A stretch of DNA of 64,000 nucleotides from Colenecus sp045220475 (GTDB taxonomy: Bacteria > Bacteroidota > Bacteroidia > Bacteroidales > Bacteroidaceae): the NCBI GenBank assembly GCA_045220475.1, contig JBGUVW010000053.1, forward strand, positions 1-64,000. Direction: 5' to 3'. The translations under genes were made by a program, and so were the position numbers. Below are positions 8,590 to 16,581 of the stretch, piece after piece. The notes below the pieces were generated by a model that was given only the letters and a program-made list of their open reading frames with translations, did no database searches and was not told the origin of the DNA. Numbering within the stretch: position 1 is the stretch's first letter; each line of letters starts with the position of its first letter.

Positions 8590-8851
8590 TTTATTCCTTG
8601 AATTATCAAAACCAACCATCAAAATCTATTGTTGATTTTGGAGTTAAACATCAAAAAAAGAATCACAATAAATACAACACATTAATGCGAATTTAATACA
8701 TCTTTAATAAAAAATAAACAAATTTCAAGAGTTTTATTCAATTTCTTCGAAGAAACATCACTATCCATCATTATTGAAGAAATGATATCTGCAAAAAACA
8801 TTTCTATTATAGATAAGAAGCGTTAACTTTACCACCGCCATACAATAATCA
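8590..8851. promoter_or_regulatory. Divergent intergenic promoter region
   Basis: This AT-rich gap separates the minus-strand NVEALA-like operon from the plus-strand propeller gene. On the plus strand TAACTTTA at 8824-8831 matches seven of eight positions of the -7 consensus and would start transcription near 8838. I could not choose a minus-strand promoter. Confidence 0.4.
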
Positions 8852-9922
8852 TTGCTTAATCATTACCGGATCATCTGTTTGATAATGAAAATTTTTGCAC
8901 GACATCAGATTCCTGTTATCCCCATCTGCCTGTTATTGCTGTCATTGATGATCTCTTGCCAGCTTAAGAGAAGCACCAATGTTGTCATAACAGTCAAGGA
9001 TCCTGGTGATGAGGTTTTCCTGATAGATGATTATTTCAAGGTTGATAAAACGGTATACGTCAACGCCGGAGGATCTTTCCTGCTGTCACACATAACCGAT
9101 ACTTACTTTACTAATGAATATGCATATATTCTGGATTCCGGGCGTCTAATATTGAAAATTGACCTTAATACCGGAGATATTGTAGGGCTGACTCCAACAG
9201 GGATGCCCATCAATTGCATGACTGGTGATGACCAATATGTTTACCTCCTTTCAACTGACCAGAACAACAGCATTCGCAAATATAACTTGGACCTTGAGTT
9301 TGTTGAGGAACTAAGCATAGACCGTATACACCGCCCATCCTCATTTATAAAGACCCAAGACGGATTCCTGATTTTCAACACTAAAGAAGACAGGCAGGTG
9401 GGACGGTATGTCCTGACTGACAATGAGTGTCTTAAGGCATCGTCATTCCTGCGTTCTCAGGACCTTCCGTCCAGGCCCAAAGAACCGGGTTCCAACACGA
9501 CAGTTTACCCTCATTACCTGTTTCGTCCTCTTTCACGTGGAAAAATGCTATGCTTTGACCCGGAACAGAATCAGGAATACCTCTATGACGGCAAACGGAT
9601 GAAGAGAGTATTCAATATCAAGACCGATGATGGCTTAACCGGTTCAAGACCCCCTGTAATTAAACAGGTATACTCATTGGATAGGAAAACTCTCATCAGC
9701 TATACCTACAACCGGAACAGATGCATGGCCTACTATGACAGGAAGTATAACCTGATTGCACAAGGTGTATTGCCCTCAACAGAGAACGGTGCGCATGTAG
9801 ATCCCATCATAATGCAAGTAGGCAACGGACTTGTCAGAATAGACCTGACCAGCATCCAACCGGACGCCGTGGTTCCCGGCAAATCCGTACAAGCACGGAT
9901 AATCTACTATAGCCCCCGCTAA
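8852..9922 (+). CDS. 6-bladed beta-propeller lipoprotein
   Basis: A 356-residue protein. The better start is probably MKIFARHQIPVIP at 8885, because it puts a normal signal peptide in front of the lipobox LLSLMISC. The body has repeated short strands of the kind FTNEYAYILDSGRLILKID and QYVYLLSTDQNNSIRKYN, which read like propeller blades of the BF3164-like group. It is divergent from the NVEALA-like operon and stands alone. Its codon use is less AT-rich than that of the operon. No catalytic site is visible. It ends at a hairpin shared with the convergent MACPF operon. Confidence 0.65.
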   Translation: MLNHYRIICLIMKIFARHQIPVIPICLLLLSLMISCQLKRSTNVVITVKDPGDEVFLIDDYFKVDKTVYVNAGGSFLLSHITDTYFTNEYAYILDSGRLILKIDLNTGDIVGLTPTGMPINCMTGDDQYVYLLSTDQNNSIRKYNLDLEFVEELSIDRIHRPSSFIKTQDGFLIFNTKEDRQVGRYVLTDNECLKASSFLRSQDLPSRPKEPGSNTTVYPHYLFRPLSRGKMLCFDPEQNQEYLYDGKRMKRVFNIKTDDGLTGSRPPVIKQVYSLDRKTLISYTYNRNRCMAYYDRKYNLIAQGVLPSTENGAHVDPIIMQVGNGLVRIDLTSIQPDAVVPGKSVQARIIYYSPR

Positions 9923-9932
9923 CCCCCAAAAA

Positions 9933-9964
9933 GAAAAGAGTCCGGTAAAATGCCGAACTCTTTT
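9933..9964. terminator. Bidirectional terminator between convergent genes
   Basis: AAAAGAGT and ACTCTTTT form the outer stem, with an inner GC-rich part around CCGG/GCCG. There are A-rich and T-rich tails on the two sides, so it can serve both the propeller gene (plus) and the MACPF operon (minus). Confidence 0.7.
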
Positions 9965-9983
9965 CCATTTCCAAATATCTTAC

Positions 9984-12524
9984 TCAGCGTTTACTGATAA
10001 CCTCCTGGCCGAGTATTAATGTAAAGCTACGCAGGTTACCACGCTCGTTGAGTTCTTCATCACGGTCCCAACTGCCGTCATACTGAGGATAATACATGAC
10101 AAGAGCAGACTTGGTAGCCGGAGTAAGTACCAGCTGGGGATGGGTTGAGAATGTCTTATTGCCGTACTTATATGTATCGACGTTGTCCCAGAAACCATAG
10201 TCTCGGTTATCACGTAAACCTATTCTACCGGTTTCACCCTTGGCAACAGAAGGCGAGTGATTACTGGTAGTTGTAGAATTATGATAACAATAGCCTGCAA
10301 TAGGCAGATTCAGGCCAAGAACTCCACCTTTTGTCCATACTTCACATCTGTCAGTTATATTATCAATTGCCTCTATGGCGTTGCAGATATCCGTTATCTG
10401 ATATACATACGGGACATCCCATCCTGACGGAGTGAAGCCTCCATGGAACTTGTAGTTTACGGAGTATTCACGGACCGCATAGTATGTAATGCCGTTATGT
10501 TCCCACATACCCCATTTTTCGGAATCCAAATATTTATAGCCGTCTCTAAAAGCCGTACCGCTATATAGGTCACGGGTGTAAATGTTTCCAAATATCTTGA
10601 CTGTAGGAACTTTAACATCAACCTTGATTCCTCCATTGATATCCGAGTATCCCAGTTCAAAATCACTTTGTTCAGTCCTGATGTATTCACCCAACTGGAA
10701 GTTTTCATCCTGATAAGCACTCAGGTGGTTTCCACGCAAATATATGGTTTGTCTGAAACCGTAGCCGGGTTCTACGTCCGATGAGCATACAGCCTTGGCA
10801 AAAGAGGCCGCACCTTCAGCTGCAGCTCCTGCAGTAGGTGATGTAACACCCTTCCAGCTCACCTTAGCCGGATACATATGATCTGCACCCACATAATATC
10901 CCAGGTTATAGCGGACATTATTGTTGACTACGGGATAAACCACTGTCACCCTTTGTGAAGTACTGAGTTCCGGAATGAACTCATTGCAAATACGGGCAAC
11001 ATGATTTCCGTTCTCTGTAAACACATCCTTTACCAATGACTCATTCTCATCCCATTCCGTAGGTATTGTGATCATGGTAGGAGGTATCGAGACGTAACTT
11101 GACAGGCCCTCATTCTTAAGGTCCTCCATCATCTGGCCCTCAAAATACTCCTTGAAATCCTCATAACGTGCAGGATAGAGATTCTTGTCAACAAATTCAT
11201 AGATAGGAACCAGCATTCCGTCAGTGTCAAAATCCAGAAGCACCATATTGTTCACAGCTGTAGCCAGTGCCTCCTCGCTTTCATCGGCCGGTACAAAAGT
11301 CTTACTCCACTCTGAGCATACTGATGCATCTCCTTTTTTCTCTTCAATCATGTCAATGATGGCACGTTTTGCCTCATAACCACCTCCAAAAGCCGTACCC
11401 TTGAACTCAAAGGCCGATGAGTTGTTGGTCATGGTCTGCTGCATGTCTGCGCTGACCGATGCCTCTGCCTCAACCCAAGAGTTGCTGTAAGCGGCGCGCA
11501 GCATTGCACTTGCCTCATATGTTCCGGTTATCTCCTCAGTATTGGCTGTCATCTGATAGTGCAGCTTACCTCCCAGAACACCACCTACGATAACGTGAGT
11601 TCCATACTCTTTAACCAGTTCATAGAATCCCTCCGGACCATCATCATAGTCCTCATAAACATTATTGATGTCCTCATATGCATCAAGAGTCATATATTTG
11701 GGCTCATCATCATCGTTCAATTCACGACGCATGCGCGCAACGGTCTTTTCAACACTGGCACGTGCCGCAACGATTGATACATCCATCCATGCAAACTCAT
11801 TACTTACGTTTGATTTCTGGCTGGCACTGAAATTGGCCTCCATCTCAGCCGTAAAGCCGTTGTACTCGCCCGATACACTGATGCTGGTGTTAAGGTTTCT
11901 CTCAAGTTCAGTAAGACAGCTACCGCTCTCCTCACGCATATTCACGGTCATGGTGCTGGTATTGTAGATGAGATCCTCATCCTCCTCCATCTGAGCTACC
12001 CTAAGCACCGGTTTTGTAATACAACGGGCCGATGCATAACCGTTGAATGCATTGTATCCGTAACCTATGCCTCTTGATTTACGTCCCGATGAACTTGACG
12101 CAGACGGATCAAGTGACAACATTGAAGCAGCCTGCTTAAGGTCGTACCACTTGAGCACCGTAGAATCCGGAAGACTGAGTATCTTGATCTTGAATGAGCG
12201 TAACACTTTAGTCTCATTATCAAGCACGCACAGTTGCACATTGGTCTTACCCTTTCCCTTATACGGATAAAGATATGCCGGCTCACCATCTGCCTTATTG
12301 TAATCAACAACAGCAACCCATTCCGCATCCTCATCTGCATCAACAACGAACGGTATCTCATAACTGTAGCTCTTAACTACTCCAGTTTCAAGTTCATTTA
12401 CAGGCTCTGTTTCCGGATCTGTCCCTACTTTTTCTTTATCATCACATGACACGAATCCAAATACTCCCAATAAAGCCACGGTTGTCATAATCAGTCCGTG
12501 GCGGAAAAACTTCTGATTAGTCAT
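9984..12524 (-). CDS. MACPF (perforin-like) lipoprotein
   Basis: An 846-residue lipoprotein with lipobox GVFGFVSC (Cys 27). The MAC/perforin signature YGTHVIVGGVLGGK lies at 307-320, after a region rich in long helices and before a further MACPF-like stretch of alternating strands (SNSWVEAEASVSADMQQTM). The C-terminal half, about residues 490-846, is not recognised and may be the receptor-binding part. Bacteroidales MACPF lipoproteins include the BSAP antimicrobial toxins, which kill related strains, and others of unknown role; this protein could be either. It follows another lipoprotein gene by 17 nt, from a good promoter at 14137-14168. Confidence 0.85.
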   Translation of the reverse strand: MTNQKFFRHGLIMTTVALLGVFGFVSCDDKEKVGTDPETEPVNELETGVVKSYSYEIPFVVDADEDAEWVAVVDYNKADGEPAYLYPYKGKGKTNVQLCVLDNETKVLRSFKIKILSLPDSTVLKWYDLKQAASMLSLDPSASSSSGRKSRGIGYGYNAFNGYASARCITKPVLRVAQMEEDEDLIYNTSTMTVNMREESGSCLTELERNLNTSISVSGEYNGFTAEMEANFSASQKSNVSNEFAWMDVSIVAARASVEKTVARMRRELNDDDEPKYMTLDAYEDINNVYEDYDDGPEGFYELVKEYGTHVIVGGVLGGKLHYQMTANTEEITGTYEASAMLRAAYSNSWVEAEASVSADMQQTMTNNSSAFEFKGTAFGGGYEAKRAIIDMIEEKKGDASVCSEWSKTFVPADESEEALATAVNNMVLLDFDTDGMLVPIYEFVDKNLYPARYEDFKEYFEGQMMEDLKNEGLSSYVSIPPTMITIPTEWDENESLVKDVFTENGNHVARICNEFIPELSTSQRVTVVYPVVNNNVRYNLGYYVGADHMYPAKVSWKGVTSPTAGAAAEGAASFAKAVCSSDVEPGYGFRQTIYLRGNHLSAYQDENFQLGEYIRTEQSDFELGYSDINGGIKVDVKVPTVKIFGNIYTRDLYSGTAFRDGYKYLDSEKWGMWEHNGITYYAVREYSVNYKFHGGFTPSGWDVPYVYQITDICNAIEAIDNITDRCEVWTKGGVLGLNLPIAGYCYHNSTTTSNHSPSVAKGETGRIGLRDNRDYGFWDNVDTYKYGNKTFSTHPQLVLTPATKSALVMYYPQYDGSWDRDEELNERGNLRSFTLILGQEVISKR

Positions 12525-12541
12525 AGTCTTTATGTTTTTTG

Positions 12542-14107
12542 TTATTTATCTTCTGAACTCCACTCGACTTGCTTACCGTCAATATGACGCACGGTTATCT
12601 CCTCAGCTCTCCAGTAGTCAAACCAGTCTGCCTCATCGGCCATCTGGGACTGGACATAGACGTCAGTAAATGAATCGCTGGGCTTTTCACCGTTACGGTT
12701 ATCCTTTATGCACAGCTCCGGCGAGAATAATACATGATACCTGGCGTAAGGATTATATCCCCACTCGACAGTGTTGTATCCCAGTTGCAAAGCACCATCC
12801 TTCTTACTGAGACTATGCAGGAAATTATGAAAATCAAATGCCCAAAATTCTTCACCGGCCTCGCTTATTATCGCCACATCATTAATGCGAATAAAATCAA
12901 TGTCATAGAAATCCGCTACACTGTAACAATAGGCTGCCTGGAAAAAATCCGGATCATATCTTGTGGTTATCTCGTTTGACACACTGCCTTCCGGGAGTTC
13001 CAGTTCGGCGCCATCAGTAGTACATGATATAAACGGCTGGATATAGCGAACCTGACAGTTTGCCCTTGAACCGGAATTCTTGCGTTTAGAATCGTTCTTG
13101 GGACTTCCGTATGCTATATCGAAAAAACCCAATCCCTTCTTTTGTTCATCACCAGGATTTCCGGTCGAAAAATATTGACGCGTCAACGCAAACAGGTCAT
13201 ATCCCATTTCGGCCAATCTATTATACAGAATCTCGGCGCCATGGTAAGCCTCCTTATCATAATTGTGCTTATGAACTAGGGTTGTCAAAGTGAAGAAAGC
13301 GGCTTTGGCAGTCTTAAGAGTCATCAGACTCTTGGCATATGTCCATGTCTGGGTAGTCTGTATCCTGTTAAAATTTCTGTCTTGAACGTAAATGGTAAAC
13401 TTCTTTGTTGTCTGTTTAATGATGCATTGACCCTGTTTAGGATTCTCCGCACGTACATAAGGGTCAAGACATATCCAATAGCTCTTGTCCTTACGGAGCG
13501 GACCGGCGGCAGGACGTACACAAATCCATGTGGTTCCGTCACTGTTACGCTTTATTATATCACCGGCATGATAGTATGTAGGACCGGAGTAAGACTGCAG
13601 ACCGTTTATGACAGCCATCGGTTTGAAACTCAGCTTGGTTACGTTGGGAACGTTGGGCAGATCAACATCTATAAAAGCATACAGCCTGTTATTGCCCTCA
13701 ACCTTATGGAATTTAAGGCTGCCCAGCCCCGCCATCTGATATAGATAGCCGTCCTCAGTCTCTGACAAGCCGCCGTCATCTTCAGGCACAAGGTCAAAGA
13801 AATACTCCAATGCATCATCCAGCCCTCGGCTCACAATTGAGCGGAATTTGGGCTCACTGTCATCCTCAACCACGCCCTCATCACACTCATAGGTCCTGGA
13901 CTGCCAGTCATCATCCAGTTCATCTATACTGCATAGACCACGGATAATACTCTGGGCCGCATATTCAAGATCTGCCTCAGTATCAGGCACATCATTATCA
14001 AATACATTCTTTTGGGAATCAGCTCCTAATTTGTCATCATCACATGAATTAAGGAGCAAAGTGCCGCAACTCAATACGGCCAGCAAAACAAATAATGTCC
14101 TTCTCAT
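12542..14107 (-). CDS. Unknown lipoprotein, operon partner of the MACPF protein
   Basis: A 521-residue protein with signal peptide and lipobox TLLLNSC (Cys 22), followed by an acidic linker rich in Asp. I recognise no domain. Notable are a segment rich in aromatic residues in the last third and WTYAKSLMTLKTAKAAFFTL, which could be an amphipathic helix. It is transcribed first and the MACPF gene follows after 17 nt, so the two products are likely made together. Possible roles are a second toxin component, a surface anchor or self-protection; the sequence does not decide. Confidence 0.7.
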   Translation of the reverse strand: MRRTLFVLLAVLSCGTLLLNSCDDDKLGADSQKNVFDNDVPDTEADLEYAAQSIIRGLCSIDELDDDWQSRTYECDEGVVEDDSEPKFRSIVSRGLDDALEYFFDLVPEDDGGLSETEDGYLYQMAGLGSLKFHKVEGNNRLYAFIDVDLPNVPNVTKLSFKPMAVINGLQSYSGPTYYHAGDIIKRNSDGTTWICVRPAAGPLRKDKSYWICLDPYVRAENPKQGQCIIKQTTKKFTIYVQDRNFNRIQTTQTWTYAKSLMTLKTAKAAFFTLTTLVHKHNYDKEAYHGAEILYNRLAEMGYDLFALTRQYFSTGNPGDEQKKGLGFFDIAYGSPKNDSKRKNSGSRANCQVRYIQPFISCTTDGAELELPEGSVSNEITTRYDPDFFQAAYCYSVADFYDIDFIRINDVAIISEAGEEFWAFDFHNFLHSLSKKDGALQLGYNTVEWGYNPYARYHVLFSPELCIKDNRNGEKPSDSFTDVYVQSQMADEADWFDYWRAEEITVRHIDGKQVEWSSEDK

Positions 14108-14136
14108 ATTACTACCAATTGGTTAGTCCTTTTTTG

Positions 14137-14168
14137 CAAATTTATAAAAAGATTTAAAAATTCCCAAA
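14137..14168 (-). promoter_or_regulatory. Promoter of the MACPF operon
   Basis: On the minus strand the -33 box TTTG (14165-14168) and -7 box TAAATTTG (14137-14144) are 20 nt apart, a full match to the Bacteroidetes sigma-ABfr promoter. Transcription would start near 14131, about 25 nt before the ATG at 14107. Confidence 0.75.
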
Positions 14169-14183
14169 ATTATATATGAGTTT

Positions 14184-15404
14184 TTATTTTGAAAGGAGTT
14201 CCGATAAGGCAACAACCTGACGGTTAAGTTCATAGAGATCATCGGCAAACTCAGAGTAGGTACGGCGGTTATCCATCTCATTGAGCAAGGCGTGATGGGC
14301 CCGGTTAAAGGCCTGGAGCAAGGTGATGCACTGGCGGCGCATGGACTCGGCACGCTCTATCTTGAGGCGGCATTCCATATATGTGCGGTCAAACTCCGGA
14401 CAGGGAGTGGTACCTGTCAATGCTGTTGAGTTAAGATATGCGCGGTAGTTGTTCTCCAGGCCTGTGCGCTCATTCTCCATGAGTGATTTGAACTGGTCTG
14501 ATTTAAGGCCCTCCACGATTGACTTTACGCAGGCATCCACAAGGGTGTCTCCATGTATCAGAATTTCCTTTACAACCTTGCGTTGGCGGCGCTTACCGTA
14601 CTGCTCTGCCAGATAGCCGCTGGTCTTGCCAATCTGCTTGGCAATGCCAGGCTCATAGAGCGTTCCCCAATCCAGCTTGTTGTAGGCAATAGCCAGTGAA
14701 TCCATATTGCGCCCTATCCCCCTGAGTTCAGTGCCGTTACGTTTCCATCGGGCATCATTGCTTACGGAGCGGAGAGCACGAATGTAGCTGTCAAGGATAT
14801 TTACACAGACATCGGCCTTAACACCCAAACGGGACTGCTGGGCGGTGGCATCGGCCAGACCGTTCAGTTCACGGATGCGGGTATCGGTAGCCTGCAGGGA
14901 GGCCGCGTAAATGAGCCCACGTTCCATGCGGACCTCATCAAGCATGCGGAATATGCTTCCCGGCCCGGCTACGGCAGAGTCACTGACTACGGTAAGTGCG
15001 TTGACCCGCTTAAGCTGGGCTTTGGTCATTGATGAGCACCCGGACATGTAAACCAGCACGAACAGCATGGTGCACCACAAGGCAATGGCCTTGAGCACCC
15101 TGACGCACTCCTTTATCACGGTCTCGGTAATGTCTAATGATTTGGGGATTTTGTTCATTTTGGTGACCAGCGCACGGATCTCCTTTGCCTTAAGGTTTAC
15201 ACCGCCTGCACTCTCTATGAACCTCTCTACAAGGCCGGTCTCCACATTCACTATGGCGCTGCGTTCAGCCTCACGGAGGGTTACACACGCCTGTTCCATA
15301 ATCTCTCTGTCCTTAGCGGACAACTGCGGATCCATACGTCCGGCATCGGCCTGGGCAATAGCACTTGCTATCTCTTCCAAGCGCAAACAAGTCTTATCTT
15401 TCAT
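14184..15404 (-). CDS. Unknown protein with one internal membrane segment
   Basis: Start chosen at MKDKTC (15404), 406 residues, because an upstream GTG frame start at 15428 lies inside a -7 promoter box. Residues 1-100 are charged and helical. Residues about 103-121 (LKAIALWCTMLFVLVYM) are hydrophobic and end in the lipobox-like MSGCSS (Cys 123). The rest is mostly helical and probably outside the cytoplasm. An internal ATG at residue 83 would give a lipoprotein with a long n-region. I do not recognise the family. It stands between cysK and the MACPF operon, with no visible terminator before the MACPF promoter. Confidence 0.6.
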   Translation of the reverse strand: MKDKTCLRLEEIASAIAQADAGRMDPQLSAKDREIMEQACVTLREAERSAIVNVETGLVERFIESAGGVNLKAKEIRALVTKMNKIPKSLDITETVIKECVRVLKAIALWCTMLFVLVYMSGCSSMTKAQLKRVNALTVVSDSAVAGPGSIFRMLDEVRMERGLIYAASLQATDTRIRELNGLADATAQQSRLGVKADVCVNILDSYIRALRSVSNDARWKRNGTELRGIGRNMDSLAIAYNKLDWGTLYEPGIAKQIGKTSGYLAEQYGKRRQRKVVKEILIHGDTLVDACVKSIVEGLKSDQFKSLMENERTGLENNYRAYLNSTALTGTTPCPEFDRTYMECRLKIERAESMRRQCITLLQAFNRAHHALLNEMDNRRTYSEFADDLYELNRQVVALSELLSK

Positions 15405-15427
15405 ATTACTGGAAAAGTTAGAATTCA

Positions 15428-15435
15428 CAAATATA
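15428..15435 (-). promoter_or_regulatory. -7 box for the gene at 14184-15404
   Basis: The minus strand reads TATATTTG, matching TAnnTTTG, about 23 nt before the ATG at 15404. It overlaps the tail of the cysK terminator, so the end of one transcript and the start of the next are packed together. Confidence 0.55.
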
Positions 15436-15479
15436 AAAAAACAGTGACGATCCAGGAAGAACCGTCACTGATTTTTTTG
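15434..15479. terminator. cysK: cysK terminator
   Basis: CAGTGACG (15442-15449) and CGTCACTG (15463-15470) form a perfect 8-bp stem with seven As on one side and seven Ts on the other. It lies downstream of cysK on the minus strand and has the shape of a bidirectional terminator. Confidence 0.8.
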
Positions 15480-15493
15480 ATGGCAATGTCCCA

Positions 15494-15507
15494 AAGGGGA
15501 CAGTCCC
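15494..15507. repeat. GGGGACAGTCCC-type palindromic element, copy 1
   Basis: AAGGGGACAGTCCC directly follows the cysK stop. The same core occurs at 61379-61392, also just 3' of a gene. Two copies show it is a dispersed element; its nature is not clear. Confidence 0.5.
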
Positions 15508-15514
15508 TAATGGG

Positions 15515-16456
15515 TCATTCTGCTGAGAAGAGTGCAGTTGAGAGGTAGCGCTCACCGGTATCGGGCAGCAGAACAAATACGTTCTTGCCGGCAAATTCCG
15601 GACGTGAAGCGACTACGCTTGCTGCGTATGCGGCGGCACCGCTTGAGATACCTACCAGCAGACCCTCCTCCTTAGCCAGAGCACGTGCGGTCTCAAAAGC
15701 ATCCTCATTTGCTACAGGCAGGATCTCATCAACGATTGAACGGTCAAAGTTGTTGGGCACGAATCCTGCACCGATACCCTGAATCTTGTGGGGACCGCTG
15801 GGGTTACCGCTCAGTACGGCCGATGAAGCAGGCTCTACAGCAATCACCTTTGCATTGGGGAAAGCCTCCTTGATAGCCTTTGCAGAACCGCTTACTGTAC
15901 CACCGGTACCTACACCTGCAATGAATGCGTCAACCTGGATTCCGGACTCCTTTGCATCGGCCACAATCTCCTTACCGGTGGTCTTGGCGTGAATCTCAGG
16001 GTTGCTGGGGTTGTTGAACTGCTGCAGGATAACTGCACCCGGAATGGAGTCACGCAGCTCCTCGGCCTTGGCGATTGCGCCCTTCATGCCTGTTGCACCC
16101 GGAGTGAGTACGATCTCTGTTCCATAAGCGGCAGCCAGCTTGCGGCGCTCAATACTCATGGTCTCGGGCATGGTAAGTATTACCTTATATCCTTTTACTG
16201 CACCTACCAGTGACAGACCGACGCCTGTGTTACCTGATGTAGGCTCTATGATTGTACCGCCCTGCTTAAGGATACCCTTCTTCTCGGCATCCTCAATCAT
16301 GGCCAGTGCTATACGGTCTTTTACAGATCCGCCGGGGTTAAAGAACTCAACCTTGGCTACTATGTTACCCTTGATACTGCGCTTGGCAGTGAACTTGTTT
16401 AACTTGACTGTCGGTGTCTTACCGATAAGTTCAGTGATTGTGCTGTAGATTGCCAT
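15515..16456 (-). CDS. cysK: Cysteine synthase (O-acetylserine sulfhydrylase)
   Basis: Makes L-cysteine from O-acetylserine and sulfide with pyridoxal phosphate. The 313 residues match the family length. The PLP lysine is Lys 46 in FNPGGSVKDR, PTSGNTG is the substrate-binding loop, and GVGTGGTVSG binds the PLP phosphate. It is a single gene with its own promoter (16497-16528) and terminator. No cysteine-responsive riboswitch or leader is visible in the short 5' region. Confidence 0.95.
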   Translation of the reverse strand: MAIYSTITELIGKTPTVKLNKFTAKRSIKGNIVAKVEFFNPGGSVKDRIALAMIEDAEKKGILKQGGTIIEPTSGNTGVGLSLVGAVKGYKVILTMPETMSIERRKLAAAYGTEIVLTPGATGMKGAIAKAEELRDSIPGAVILQQFNNPSNPEIHAKTTGKEIVADAKESGIQVDAFIAGVGTGGTVSGSAKAIKEAFPNAKVIAVEPASSAVLSGNPSGPHKIQGIGAGFVPNNFDRSIVDEILPVANEDAFETARALAKEEGLLVGISSGAAAYAASVVASRPEFAGKNVFVLLPDTGERYLSTALFSAE

Positions 16457-16496
16457 TGTTTTGTATTTTTAGTTTGTTTGTTTTCTGTTTCCGATG

Positions 16497-16528
16497 CAAA
16501 GTTATGCCCCATGGAAACAACGAACAAA
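16497..16528 (-). promoter_or_regulatory. cysK: cysK promoter
   Basis: Minus strand TTTG (16525-16528), 20 nt, then TAACTTTG (16497-16504), a full match to the Bacteroidetes promoter. The expected transcript start is about 35 nt before the cysK ATG. Confidence 0.8.
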
Positions 16529-16581
16529 GAAACTCTAAAATCAGGAAAATCTTTCTACTCCCGTCTTATTGCTTAGTGTAT

